DNA of 64,000 nt from Cohnella lupini (lineage in GTDB: Bacteria > Bacillota > Bacilli > Paenibacillales > Paenibacillaceae), in assembly GCF_003386205.1 (NCBI RefSeq), contig NZ_QRDY01000006.1, forward strand, positions 124,001 through 188,000, written 5' to 3'. Made by a program: the position numbers and the translations under genes. The notes under the pieces were generated by a model that saw only the letters and a list, made by a program, of their open reading frames with translations, did not search any database and had not been told where the DNA came from. Positions 26,431-35,020 of the stretch are shown piece after piece; within the stretch, counting starts at the first letter, position 1, and each line of letters starts with the position of its first letter.

Positions 26431-28167
26431 TTATTTCGCGCTCCAAAGAGCCACGCGATCCTGGACGTATTTCGTATAACCTTTCTCCATTTTTTCCACT
26501 CCCGCTTTATCCAGGTCTTTCATATAATCATCCCAGACTTTATCGAAATCCGCGGGTTTGGCAAGAATGGCTTCGGGAATTCTCTTCCACGTGATATCTT
26601 TCATTTTCGTCCCCAGAATCGATACCTCGTCCTCGCCCGGAATGGAGATGTTCCAAGCCGCGCCGTAAGCCTTTTCTTTGAATTCATCCTCTTTCGGGAA
26701 CAAATCCTTCCAGATCGTCGCGTTATATGCCGCAAGCGTTTCTTTCTCGACGTCGCTATAACCGACGACCAATTGCTCGGGGAAATTCTTGGTGTAATAA
26801 TTTCCGGTAGAATCTTTGGCTCCATCGCCGTAGTGTACCATCGTATTCCAATAGAAGCCGATTCCGGATTCTTTCGTGAATGCCGTATTATCGTTATTAA
26901 TCCGATCTTGAACTTCTTTAGGAACTACGCGTTTGCCGTTCTCCATGACGTAGTGTTTGCCTTCGATACCCCAGTTGTTAAGGATCTGACCTTCGTCGGA
27001 AGCTAAGAAGTCCAGGAACTTAATGATACGGACTGGATCTTTGGCTTTGCTGGAGATGGAAATACCGTACCCGCCCATAAATCCGGTTGGCCAGAACGAG
27101 GATTCCTTGATGTCCTTCGACATCGTTACGGGATAATGGCCATAGGTTTGATCCAGCTTGCCGGCCGTTTTCAAAGCTTGTTGGCTGTCGTTATAATCCC
27201 AATCTTGATCAATGAGGCCGAGAACGCGTCCGGTAGCGACTTTGGCTTTATATTGATCGTATTTCTGAACGAAGCTTTCCCTGTCCAGCAAGCCGATATC
27301 GTTCATGTGGTTCAACCAGCGGAAGTATTCTTTCTCCTCGGGACGACGGAAATGATAGATCGCTTCATGGGTTTCTTGGTTGACGAAATATTCGCCGTCG
27401 TCGGACCCGCCCGTCGTTGCGACTGCCGGATTCGTCACGGAAATGTACATATGCCAATCGTCCGCGTTAAGCGATACGCCGATGTTCTTATTACCGTTCT
27501 CGTCCGTCGGGTGCTTCTCCAGATAAGCCTTGATTACGTTCTCGTAATCCTGAACGGTACGGATTTCGGGATAACCCGCTTCTTTAACTACGCGATGCTG
27601 CAGTTCGAATCCTCCTCCGGCAACGAATCTTTGCTCGTCGACGGCCGCCCAAGTCGGGAGTGCGTAGATAGATTGATCTTCATTGGTATACTTTGCGCGA
27701 GCCAGATTGTCGCCGAGCACTCTTTTGATATTCGGAGCGTACTTCTCGATTAGCTCGGTAAGATCAAGCACGGCACCGGCGTCCACTAGCTTCCCGATAT
27801 CTCCTTTGGCCGATATAATATCCGGATATTCTCCGCTTGCCGCGATTAACGCGACTTTCTGGGCAGGATCGCCTACCGCGAATTCCGCGTCCAAGGTAAC
27901 TCCCGTTTTTTTCGTGATTTCTTTGCTTACTTCGTCTTGCATATTGTTCCAGTTAGGATTCGGATCTTCGGCGAACAAAGTGAAAGTAATCGGAGTTAAA
28001 TCTTCGGAACTCGCGCTTGCGCTTTCAGAGCCGCTGGCGCTTGCTGCCGGTTTAGACGCTTCCGGACTAGTCGCGTTCGAATTATTGTTGCCGCTGCACC
28101 CTGCGATAAGACCCGTAAACAATGTAAGCGTTAGTAGAATCGTAGCCTTGCTTTTTAGTCCTGACAT
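26431..28167 (-). CDS. Extracellular sugar-binding lipoprotein (LplA/YtcQ type)
   Basis: A 578-residue binding lipoprotein, signal peptide ending in the lipobox LIAGC at residue 24. A Ser/Ala-rich linker follows, then the family-1 SBP fold (PITFTLFAEDPNPNWNN...). It is longer than MalE-type proteins and typical for the LplA/YtcQ branch, whose ligands are complex plant or host glycans. It heads the minus-strand unit with two permeases that follow it in the reverse gene order here; no ATPase gene is present, as usual for this branch, which borrows a shared MsmX-like ATPase (inference). Confidence 0.88.
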   Translation of the reverse strand: MSGLKSKATILLTLTLFTGLIAGCSGNNNSNATSPEASKPAASASGSESASASSEDLTPITFTLFAEDPNPNWNNMQDEVSKEITKKTGVTLDAEFAVGDPAQKVALIAASGEYPDIISAKGDIGKLVDAGAVLDLTELIEKYAPNIKRVLGDNLARAKYTNEDQSIYALPTWAAVDEQRFVAGGGFELQHRVVKEAGYPEIRTVQDYENVIKAYLEKHPTDENGNKNIGVSLNADDWHMYISVTNPAVATTGGSDDGEYFVNQETHEAIYHFRRPEEKEYFRWLNHMNDIGLLDRESFVQKYDQYKAKVATGRVLGLIDQDWDYNDSQQALKTAGKLDQTYGHYPVTMSKDIKESSFWPTGFMGGYGISISSKAKDPVRIIKFLDFLASDEGQILNNWGIEGKHYVMENGKRVVPKEVQDRINNDNTAFTKESGIGFYWNTMVHYGDGAKDSTGNYYTKNFPEQLVVGYSDVEKETLAAYNATIWKDLFPKEDEFKEKAYGAAWNISIPGEDEVSILGTKMKDITWKRIPEAILAKPADFDKVWDDYMKDLDKAGVEKMEKGYTKYVQDRVALWSAK

Positions 28168-28245
28168 TCTTTCGAACCCTCCCAGATATTGAAGTTATCT
28201 ATCGTATAAACAGGATTCCCTGCGAATACCGCGTTTGGCGAAGCA

Positions 28246-29151
28246 TTAGCTTTTGACCGCTCCCAGCGTCATTCCCTTAACGAAATAACCTTGAAGGAAA
28301 GGATATACGACCAGGATCGGGACGGTTACGACGATCGTAATGGCCATTTTCACGGACTCCGGCGATACTTGGGCCATAATAGCGGTCATGTTCTTTCCTC
28401 GAAAGCTATCGACATTAGTCGTCGTGCTTTGGATGACCTTCATCAGCTCGAATTGCAATGTCGTCAGATGTTCTTGCGAGCCGTTATATAAATACGTATC
28501 GATCCAGGAATTCCATTGCCCTACCGCTAGGAAAAGCGCGATTGTCGCGAGTGCAGGCTTCGTAAGAGGCAGGATGACCCGCCAATAAATCGTAAAATCG
28601 TTCGCTCCGTCAAGCTTGGCCGACTCCTGCAAGGCATACGGGATCCCGTCGATGAAGGAACGAATGACGAACACGTTGAATGCGCTGACAAGACCGGGCA
28701 GTACGTAGACGGCGAAAGTTCCCATCATATGCAGATCTCTGATCAGAATATAGAAAGGAATCAATCCGCCGGATACATACATCGTCAGCGCCAGAAACGT
28801 TGATACGAATTTACGGCCTTGAAAGTCGGCTCTGCTTAACGTATAGGCGAGCATAGAGGCGCTTATTAAACCTAATACAGTCCCGATAACCGTTCGAAGT
28901 ATCGATATTTTCAAGCCCGTAATCAGACCGGAGAAAGCGAATATCGTTTCGTAGTTTTTCAACGTGAATTGACGGGGAAAGATCGTAATGCCGCCTCTAA
29001 CGCTGTCTATTGAATCGTTTAAGGAAATGGCCAGTACATTCAGAAACGGATATAAGGTCGCAAGGGTTGCAACGATAATGACCGCGTATACGACGATATC
29101 GAACAATCGGTCAGACCAGGGCGCGCCTCTGGTTAATTTCTTGGTTTCCAT
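28246..29151 (-). CDS. Carbohydrate ABC importer permease (LplC/YtcP type)
   Basis: A 301-residue membrane permease with six hydrophobic segments. The EAA docking loop is ESAKLDGANDFTIYWRVILPLTKPALAT, residue about 195, and the C-terminus ends in KGMTLGAVKS. This is the second permease of the LplABC-type importer. It is 12 bases downstream of the first permease gene and precedes the binding-protein gene by 78 bases on the same strand. Confidence 0.92.
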   Translation of the reverse strand: METKKLTRGAPWSDRLFDIVVYAVIIVATLATLYPFLNVLAISLNDSIDSVRGGITIFPRQFTLKNYETIFAFSGLITGLKISILRTVIGTVLGLISASMLAYTLSRADFQGRKFVSTFLALTMYVSGGLIPFYILIRDLHMMGTFAVYVLPGLVSAFNVFVIRSFIDGIPYALQESAKLDGANDFTIYWRVILPLTKPALATIALFLAVGQWNSWIDTYLYNGSQEHLTTLQFELMKVIQSTTTNVDSFRGKNMTAIMAQVSPESVKMAITIVVTVPILVVYPFLQGYFVKGMTLGAVKS

Positions 29152-29163
29152 TTGGCACCCTCC

Positions 29164-30120
29164 CTAAAAAATGCTTTCTTTCGTCAGTTTCTTGAATATT
29201 CCGTTAGCCGAGAAGAGCAGAACGACACTGATAAGCGAATTGAACATATTAATAGCGGTACCGAATGAATACCTTCCCATTCCTAAGCCGTAATTAAGCG
29301 CATATAAGTCAAGCGTTTGAGAATAGTCCCGGACTAGATTGTTGCCGAGCAAGAATTGTCTTTCCCAACCGATACTGATCAAATGGCCGATCGATATAAT
29401 CAGCAAGATAATGATCGTCGTTCGGATTCCGGGAAGCGTGATATGCCATACCTGCCTCCAGCGGCTAGCTCCGTCTACTCTCGCGGCCTCGTAAAGCTCC
29501 GGTCCGATACCGGCTATTGCAGCCAGAAATATAATAGCGTTCCAGCCTGTTTCTTTCCAAATATCTGAAGCGGTTACAATTCCCCAAAAGAGCTTTCCTT
29601 CACCCATGAATTGTATCGGCTCATTCACGATATGAAGTCCCATTAGAATGTCGTTGACGATTCCGTTGTCCGTCGAAAGCATTTTCGATATAATGCCGGC
29701 CGCAACGACCCAGGATACAAAGTGGGGAAGATAAGAGATCGTCTGCACGAATCGTTTCAGAGCTTGTACCCTTACTTCGTTTAACAGTATTGCAAATATG
29801 ACAGGCACCGTGAAGCCGGCAATTAATCCCATGCCGCTCATTGCCAGGGTATTTCTTAGTGCTTGATAAAACATGTCATCCCGAAACAATTCCTTGAAAT
29901 AATCGAAGCCGACCCATTCTTGTTCCATGAACGACTTTCCAGGCTTGAATTTTTGGAAAGCCATCGTCCATCCCCAAAGAGGCAAATAACTGAAGACGAA
30001 CACCCAGACAACAAAAGGCAACGACATCATATACAAATATCTGTTACGAATAGCTGTTGACCAGAAACGACCGCTTCGAGGCCTTTTTTTGATTGTTGGC
30101 GTCACTGTTACCGCTTTCAT
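29164..30120 (-). CDS. Carbohydrate ABC importer permease (LplB/YteP type)
   Basis: A 318-residue membrane permease: N-terminal cytoplasmic region (KKRPRSGRF), six membrane segments and the EAA loop EAARVDGASRWRQVWHITLPGI. The start ATG at 30120 is preceded by AGGAGGG; an upstream in-frame extension to 30168 lacks a site. This is the first gene of the importer on the minus strand, followed by the LplC-like permease and then the binding protein. Confidence 0.92.
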   Translation of the reverse strand: MKAVTVTPTIKKRPRSGRFWSTAIRNRYLYMMSLPFVVWVFVFSYLPLWGWTMAFQKFKPGKSFMEQEWVGFDYFKELFRDDMFYQALRNTLAMSGMGLIAGFTVPVIFAILLNEVRVQALKRFVQTISYLPHFVSWVVAAGIISKMLSTDNGIVNDILMGLHIVNEPIQFMGEGKLFWGIVTASDIWKETGWNAIIFLAAIAGIGPELYEAARVDGASRWRQVWHITLPGIRTTIIILLIISIGHLISIGWERQFLLGNNLVRDYSQTLDLYALNYGLGMGRYSFGTAINMFNSLISVVLLFSANGIFKKLTKESIF

Positions 30121-30232
30121 GTCATCCCTCCTGCTCCATGTAGTTATCTTAATCGAACGCCGTAACACCGACTACCCGAAGGATTTGGCATAAAATCATA
30201 TCAAAATTAGTGAAAGCGTATTCAATGCGCAA

Positions 30233-30269
30233 TAAAAAGAGCACGACCATCCATAGGGACGACCGTGCT
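30233..30269 (-). terminator. Terminator of the YesM/YesN regulatory pair
   Basis: AGCACGACCATCC and GGACGACCGTGCT form a 13-bp stem with three G-U pairs on the minus strand and a four-base loop; TTTTTATT follows. It separates the regulators from the importer. Confidence 0.75.
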
Positions 30270-30288
30270 TGCACTGACCCTTCATCGT

Positions 30289-31809
30289 TCATTTTTTCTT
30301 GTAGCCGCTTGGGGAGCTTCCCACGTATTTTCGGAATTTCGCGTGAAAGTAGTCCACGTTGGCATAACCGACCTTGGTCGCTACTTCATAGACTTTGTCG
30401 CCTTGCTCGAGCAGCAATTTCGCCTGTTCGATTCTGACGTTGTCCAGATAGGTATTGAAGTGGGCACCCGTAGCTTGTTTGAAAAGCTTACCTAAGTACG
30501 CGCTGTTGTAATTGTATAATTCGGCAAGCTTCTCCAGCTTCAGATTCTCGTTGAAATTTCTGTGTATGAGATCGGTCATCCGTTTAATCAGCTTGTCTTT
30601 TCCCAAGTGTCCAAAGGCGTCCGAGATCGTTCGAACGATGTGATTTACTTTATCTAGAACCGAGCCGTAGCTCCGTTCCTTGTGAAGATCGATAAACGCT
30701 CCTCGGATTTCCATGCTCTGAAATCCGTTATGGCGATGAGAAAATTTATCGAACACGGAAGTTAACAGCTGCACGTGCGCGTTTTTAAACTCCTCTTCCG
30801 CGTAACCCTCTCTCTTCAGCGTTTCCGCCATTTCCCTAATCACGTTCATGCCGGCTTCGAAGTTTCCGACCTCCATGGCTAGATACAGCGAAATTATCGC
30901 ATCCGACAGAAGGCTTTCCAAAGCTTGATGTTCTCTGTCGCTCGTACGATCGGGATCGATATCGGCCATGATTAAGCTGGTTTCCTCATGGAAAAACCGA
31001 TTTTTCATTCTTGAGATCGCTTTCTGATAAGAGACGACGACATCTGTCCAGCTTCGAACGGCTCCCCCTGCCGAAGCAGAGAATTCCGACGAATATTCTT
31101 GGCAAGCTTGCTCTATTTTCTTGTATATCGTTCTTTGATTCCACTCGTCGCCGACTCCGTTTTTCACGAGAACGCCGATGTAGGGATCCATGGCAAACGC
31201 GATTCCCCGCTGGCACTGGTCGAAATGCTTCTCGAGCTTCTGCTTAATCAGCATATGAGGGGCGAAAGCCGCTTCGTTGGTCAGAGGCTTTACTAGAACA
31301 ACTTCGTATTCCTCCCAATTTAAGTCTTCTATACGCGAGGTGGACATGTCAAGTCCAGAAGCTTCGGTCAGCAGGGCTTGAATGGAACGTTCCATCGTAC
31401 CTTCGTCGGATCTTTCTTGTTTTTTCGATTCGGCTTCGTCCAACTGCGCATGTAACACTCGCAAATAATTCGTTAGTTCGTCTTCGTCCACGGGCTTCAA
31501 TAAGTAACCATCGATTCGATGAGCGATGGCTTGCTTGGCGTACTCGAAATCCGCGTAACCGCTTAGGATCAATACATGCAGTTCCTGTCCCAGATCCCGA
31601 ATATGTTTCACTAGCTCTAAACCGTTCATTCCGGGCATTCGAATGTCGGCGATCATCAGATCGGGTTTCTGGAGCTCGCATTTCTGAAGCGCTTCTTGCC
31701 CGTTGGCTGCCGTATCCATGACGCGGAAACCCATGTCCTCCCAAGGTATTAGCGTTCTAAGTCCCTCGCGGATCGTCGGCTCGTCATCTACTAACAATAC
31801 GTTATACAT
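30289..31809 (-). CDS. Response regulator with AraC-type DNA-binding domain (YesN type)
   Basis: A 506-residue regulator. The N-terminal receiver (YNVLLVDDEPTIREG) has its phospho-acceptor Asp in LMIADIRMPGMNG. A long middle region follows, then two AraC helix-turn-helix motifs (NYNSAYLGKLFKQATG and VGYANVDYFHAKFRKYVG). The ATG at 31809 lies inside the sensor gene and overlaps it by eight bases with GGAGGTGAG upstream, so the pair is coupled. The natural target is the sugar importer next to it, from which it is separated by a terminator. Confidence 0.92.
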   Translation of the reverse strand: MYNVLLVDDEPTIREGLRTLIPWEDMGFRVMDTAANGQEALQKCELQKPDLMIADIRMPGMNGLELVKHIRDLGQELHVLILSGYADFEYAKQAIAHRIDGYLLKPVDEDELTNYLRVLHAQLDEAESKKQERSDEGTMERSIQALLTEASGLDMSTSRIEDLNWEEYEVVLVKPLTNEAAFAPHMLIKQKLEKHFDQCQRGIAFAMDPYIGVLVKNGVGDEWNQRTIYKKIEQACQEYSSEFSASAGGAVRSWTDVVVSYQKAISRMKNRFFHEETSLIMADIDPDRTSDREHQALESLLSDAIISLYLAMEVGNFEAGMNVIREMAETLKREGYAEEEFKNAHVQLLTSVFDKFSHRHNGFQSMEIRGAFIDLHKERSYGSVLDKVNHIVRTISDAFGHLGKDKLIKRMTDLIHRNFNENLKLEKLAELYNYNSAYLGKLFKQATGAHFNTYLDNVRIEQAKLLLEQGDKVYEVATKVGYANVDYFHAKFRKYVGSSPSGYKKK

Positions 31810-33586
31810 GCCACTCACCTCCATACGGTATCGTAAACGAAATGCGGGTTCCGATGCCTGGCTCGCTCTCGATATGAAGCCCATGCCCGTCTCCATAAAT
31901 CAGCAATAAACGCAGATGTACGTTTTGAAGCCCGATGCGATTGCGTTCATCGTCCTCCACTTGATTGATCGACTTATAGATTTGCTGGATTTTCTCCCCC
32001 GTCATTCCCGCTCCGTTGTCGTAAACGTCGATGACGATGCGATCGTCTTCGATCCCGGCTTGCACGGAAACCTTTCCGCCCTCCAGCTTGTTCTCGAGTC
32101 CGTGAATGACCGCGTTCTCTACGAGAGGCTGAATGATTAAAGGCGGAATCGAATACTTTTCCAATCGCGGATCGATTCGAAGAGAATATTCCAGCCGACC
32201 CTCGTAACGAAACTTTTGTATATCCAAATAACATCTAACGATATCCATTTCATCCGCCAGCTTTGTTTTACCGTTCCCGACCTCGAGAATTCTTCGCATC
32301 AATTTGCCGAGCAGGCTGACGATCCGGGAGATTTCCTTCTCGCCTTTTAAATGCGCTTTCATTCGGATCGATTCCAAAGCATTGAACAGGAAGTGGGGAT
32401 TAATCTGGCTGGCCATCATCTTTAGCTTGATTTCATTTTGTTTGGATTCCAGCAGGTTCATCTGGCTGTTCGAATTCTTGACGGCCTCTACCAGCCCGTT
32501 GATGCTGTATACCATCGAATTGAATTGCCTGGAGAGCTGACCGATCTCGTCTTTGCCATCGATCTCCAGAACCAAATCCAGATTGCCTGTAGCGACCTTC
32601 GTAATATGCTTGCTTAGCCGAAGCATTCTCTTGGAGAGAATGGTCGAAACCCCATAGATAAGAATAATGGCGATCAGCAGACTCGCGGAAATAACGATGA
32701 AAGCATACACGTTGATCCGATTCGCATCCTTGACGATCGTGTCGATCGAGAATACCGAGATGATCCGGAGCGAATTAACGCTGGACACGGGGATCAAAGG
32801 TTCAATGAGCACTCGCGAGGCTTTCCCGTCCACGTCGGCTTCGAACGAGCCGCTTTCCTCCTTCATGACGTCTTGGTCGAATTCGATGTCCTCCATCGTT
32901 TTACCGACTCGATCCGGACGATTGGCCGCCATGATCGTATTCCGGTCGTCTACAAGCATGGTTTCGAAGGATTCTTGATTCAATATCGCGTTCAGCATGT
33001 TCATATTCACGTTGATAACGAGAACGCCGCTCGTGGATTGCTCCACGAAGCTCACCTTGCGAACTAAGCTTAAGTATTGCTTCTGATCCCTCTCGTCCTG
33101 AATATAATGCCAGCTGACCGTTCCGTTAGGGCTGGCCATCGCCTTCTGATACCAATCGGAACGAACGATCGCGGGTTCGGGCTGGATGAATTCCCAATTA
33201 TCCAGCATCGTGGGATTTTCTATATAGAATCTGAGGTTGGATATTTCTTTATAAAGGCGCCGGTTTTCGTTGAACTCCTGGAAATCCCGGTAAGCCTGAA
33301 CGACCTCGTAAACGGTTTCATATCTTTTGTTGGAAACGGTCGCCAACCGATCGTCGTTGGCCATGCGATAGGAGCTATCGTACGCGACGTCGATAAGCTC
33401 TTGCGTACGCGCCTTAACCCGCTCCACGTTCGTAGTCGTTTGATCCATCGCTTTATCGAGCGCCATACCGCGCAATTGGTCCGTTAGAAAAATCCCAACG
33501 ATGAGTACCGGGATAAAGACGACGACTATAAACGACAGAAAAAGCTTTTTTCTCAGTTTCAAATCGTTTAAGGCCCGAAAAAACAA
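31802..33586 (-). CDS. Sensor histidine kinase, YesM type
   Basis: A 594-residue membrane kinase. Order: TM (about 14-36), an extracellular Cache-like sensor with NMNMLNAILNQESFE, TM2 (about 290-312), a HAMP (MLRLSKHITKVATGNLD), the His_kinase motif QINPHFLFNALESIRM (phospho-His in the first half) and an HATPase ending GTRISFTIP. The partner is the YesN-type regulator. The start is a TTG at 33586, preceded by GGGGGG and nine bases of spacing. The sensor would report an extracellular sugar or glycan to the importer genes. Confidence 0.92.
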   Translation of the reverse strand: MFFRALNDLKLRKKLFLSFIVVVFIPVLIVGIFLTDQLRGMALDKAMDQTTTNVERVKARTQELIDVAYDSSYRMANDDRLATVSNKRYETVYEVVQAYRDFQEFNENRRLYKEISNLRFYIENPTMLDNWEFIQPEPAIVRSDWYQKAMASPNGTVSWHYIQDERDQKQYLSLVRKVSFVEQSTSGVLVINVNMNMLNAILNQESFETMLVDDRNTIMAANRPDRVGKTMEDIEFDQDVMKEESGSFEADVDGKASRVLIEPLIPVSSVNSLRIISVFSIDTIVKDANRINVYAFIVISASLLIAIILIYGVSTILSKRMLRLSKHITKVATGNLDLVLEIDGKDEIGQLSRQFNSMVYSINGLVEAVKNSNSQMNLLESKQNEIKLKMMASQINPHFLFNALESIRMKAHLKGEKEISRIVSLLGKLMRRILEVGNGKTKLADEMDIVRCYLDIQKFRYEGRLEYSLRIDPRLEKYSIPPLIIQPLVENAVIHGLENKLEGGKVSVQAGIEDDRIVIDVYDNGAGMTGEKIQQIYKSINQVEDDERNRIGLQNVHLRLLLIYGDGHGLHIESEPGIGTRISFTIPYGGEWHV

Positions 33587-33781
33587 TTCGCGTTACCCCC
33601 CTTATTAACCTAATCAGCCTGTCTCGCACAATAATACGCCCATTCCTCCTCCGTTGTAAATATTGCATTCGCCGCATTTTGTCGGGAAATGCGCGGGACA
33701 ACTTCCCGGTCTTTTCCTTTGGGTACTCATTGATGGTATACTCGAATAGCGAAAATCTATTAACATACGGAGGGCTTATCC

Positions 33782-34090
33782 ATGACTACCCAATCCATCA
33801 TTCACTCGGTTATCTTTCACCTTAAACATGCGTCCGGATCGGTCGAAGAAACGCGTTTCATCGAAGATGGACGCTCCATCCTCTCTTCCATTCCCGGAGT
33901 GCAAAACTTTAAGGTGTATCGCCAGGTTAGCCCTAAGAACGATTATTCCTTCGGTTTTTCCATGGAATTCGCTAACGCGGAGGCTTACGAGAGCTATAAC
34001 TCGCATCCCCTGCACGTTAAATTCGTGGAAGAACGCTGGCTCGCGGAAGTCGAACGTTTCTTGGAAATCGATTACCACGATCATAAGTAA
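33782..34090 (+). CDS. Dabb-domain (stress-responsive A/B barrel) protein
   Basis: A 102-residue single-domain protein. The pattern IIHSVIFHLKHASG at the start, IPGVQNFKVYRQVSPKNDYSFGFSMEF in the middle and YNSHPLHVKFVEERWLAEV near the end match the Dabb dimeric alpha/beta-barrel family. Function of this member is unknown; family members range from plant stress proteins to cyclases. It has a GGAGGG site and stands alone, followed by a shared terminator. Confidence 0.85.
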   Translation: MTTQSIIHSVIFHLKHASGSVEETRFIEDGRSILSSIPGVQNFKVYRQVSPKNDYSFGFSMEFANAEAYESYNSHPLHVKFVEERWLAEVERFLEIDYHDHK

Positions 34091-34111
34091 ATACGGTCGA
34101 TACATTTGAAT

Positions 34112-34162
34112 AAGGGGCTATCGCATGGATGATCGACATCGATCCTCCGCGATAGCCCCTTT
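34112..34162. terminator. Bidirectional terminator
   Basis: Arms AAGGGGCTATCGC and GCGATAGCCCCTT (13 bp) enclose a 25-base loop that can form a further short stem. It separates the Dabb gene from the small acidic protein on the other strand. Confidence 0.85.
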
Positions 34163-34198
34163 GTATGTAGGAATGGCAAAGCAATTCCGGCGACCGTG

Positions 34199-34465
34199 TT
34201 ATTCGGTACCGCCGTGCGCTGCGATAATGAATTGCTCGAAGAAAGCATCGTCCTCCTCCAGCATCTCGTCCACGGCTTGAATCTCCTCTTCGCTTCCCGG
34301 TTGATTGCTGAAATTCAAAGCATAGCTCCAATTATTTCGTCCGTTATTGCTTTGAATCGTCACCTCGTACGGCTGCTTGTGGTGCTCCACTTCGAATTGG
34401 ACGTGCCCTACGTAGCCCGATTCCTCGTCCTGGGTCATTTTGGCGCTAAGTATATTTACCTTCAT
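34199..34465 (-). CDS. Small acidic uncharacterised protein, divergent from an XRE regulator
   Basis: An 88-residue acidic protein (QAVDEMLEEDDAFFEQF near the C-terminus), no membrane segment or known motif. It starts with MKVNILSAKMT and contains HHKQPYEVTIQSNNG. A GAGGAGGTGAG site precedes the ATG. The gene is divergent to the XRE regulator at 34673 and both promoters contain the same GATACAnnnTGTATC site, so the protein is probably controlled by that regulator. The function is not known. Confidence 0.65.
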   Translation of the reverse strand: MKVNILSAKMTQDEESGYVGHVQFEVEHHKQPYEVTIQSNNGRNNWSYALNFSNQPGSEEEIQAVDEMLEEDDAFFEQFIIAAHGGTE

Positions 34466-34484
34466 ACACTCACCTCCTCAAAAA

Positions 34485-34499
34485 GATACAATATGTATC
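34485..34499 (-). promoter_or_regulatory. GATACAnnnTGTATC operator in the promoter of the small acidic protein
   Basis: GATACAATATGTATC, perfect 6-bp arms around a 3-base centre. On the minus strand a TTGCAT -35 and TATCTT -10 with 17 bases between can be read, and the site occupies most of the spacer and part of the -10. It ends 20 bases before the small-protein start. Confidence 0.6.
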
Positions 34500-34601
34500 C
34501 ATTTAATGCAATGATTTAATTTATTTTACCTGAAATCAGTAGTTAACAGCTTTATATTCCAAATTACTAGAGAATTATTAAAGAAAACGTTTCCGAACCC
34601 C

Positions 34602-34630
34602 TTGACACGATACATTTTGTATCATAAATT
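34602..34630 (+). promoter_or_regulatory. Promoter of the XRE gene with the same operator in its spacer
   Basis: TTGACA (34602-34607), a 17-base spacer and TAAATT (34625-34630) form a promoter for the XRE gene at 34673. The spacer is filled by GATACATTTTGTATC (34609-34623), the same dyad as at 34485-34499. Placement between -35 and -10 is typical of a repressor site. Confidence 0.7.
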
Positions 34631-34672
34631 ACTTATAGATACTCTATCTGGTGTGTCAAGGAGAAAATACAT

Positions 34673-35020
34673 ATGAATATGGGAGAAAGACTGCGAGAGT
34701 TGCGCCTTCGACGTAAAATTTCGCAGGAAGAAGTAGCCCGGCATATCGGCATAACCCGCTCTGCATATAGCCATTACGAAATTAACAATAGACAACCCGT
34801 TTATGAAACGCTCATTAAACTGGCGGCTTATTTCGACGTTTCCTTGGATTACATTATCGGGGGAACGCATTCCAAATCGAAGGCGGAGCAGGGCGTGACG
34901 CCGGATACACGGGAAATTCTTTCTTTATTCCAGCATATGAATCAGGAGCAAAGGAAAAAGTCGATTAATCTGATCACCGATTTCATGCGACAGGAGCACA
35001 GAGCGGACGGAAGCGGTTAG
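34673..35020 (+). CDS. XRE-type helix-turn-helix regulator
   Basis: A 115-residue DNA-binding protein of the Cro/C1 type: residues 4-58 form the five-helix HTH (GERLRELRLRRKISQEEVARHI, ITRSAYSHYEINNRQP, LIKLAAYFDVSLDYIIGG). The remainder is a short helical tail (REILSLFQHMNQEQRKKSINLITDFMR) with no metal or peptide motif. Its own promoter has the GATACAnnnTGTATC site, so autorepression is likely. The divergent 88-residue protein is a likely second target. Its stop codon overlaps the convergent kinase stop by three bases. Confidence 0.88.
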   Translation: MNMGERLRELRLRRKISQEEVARHIGITRSAYSHYEINNRQPVYETLIKLAAYFDVSLDYIIGGTHSKSKAEQGVTPDTREILSLFQHMNQEQRKKSINLITDFMRQEHRADGSG

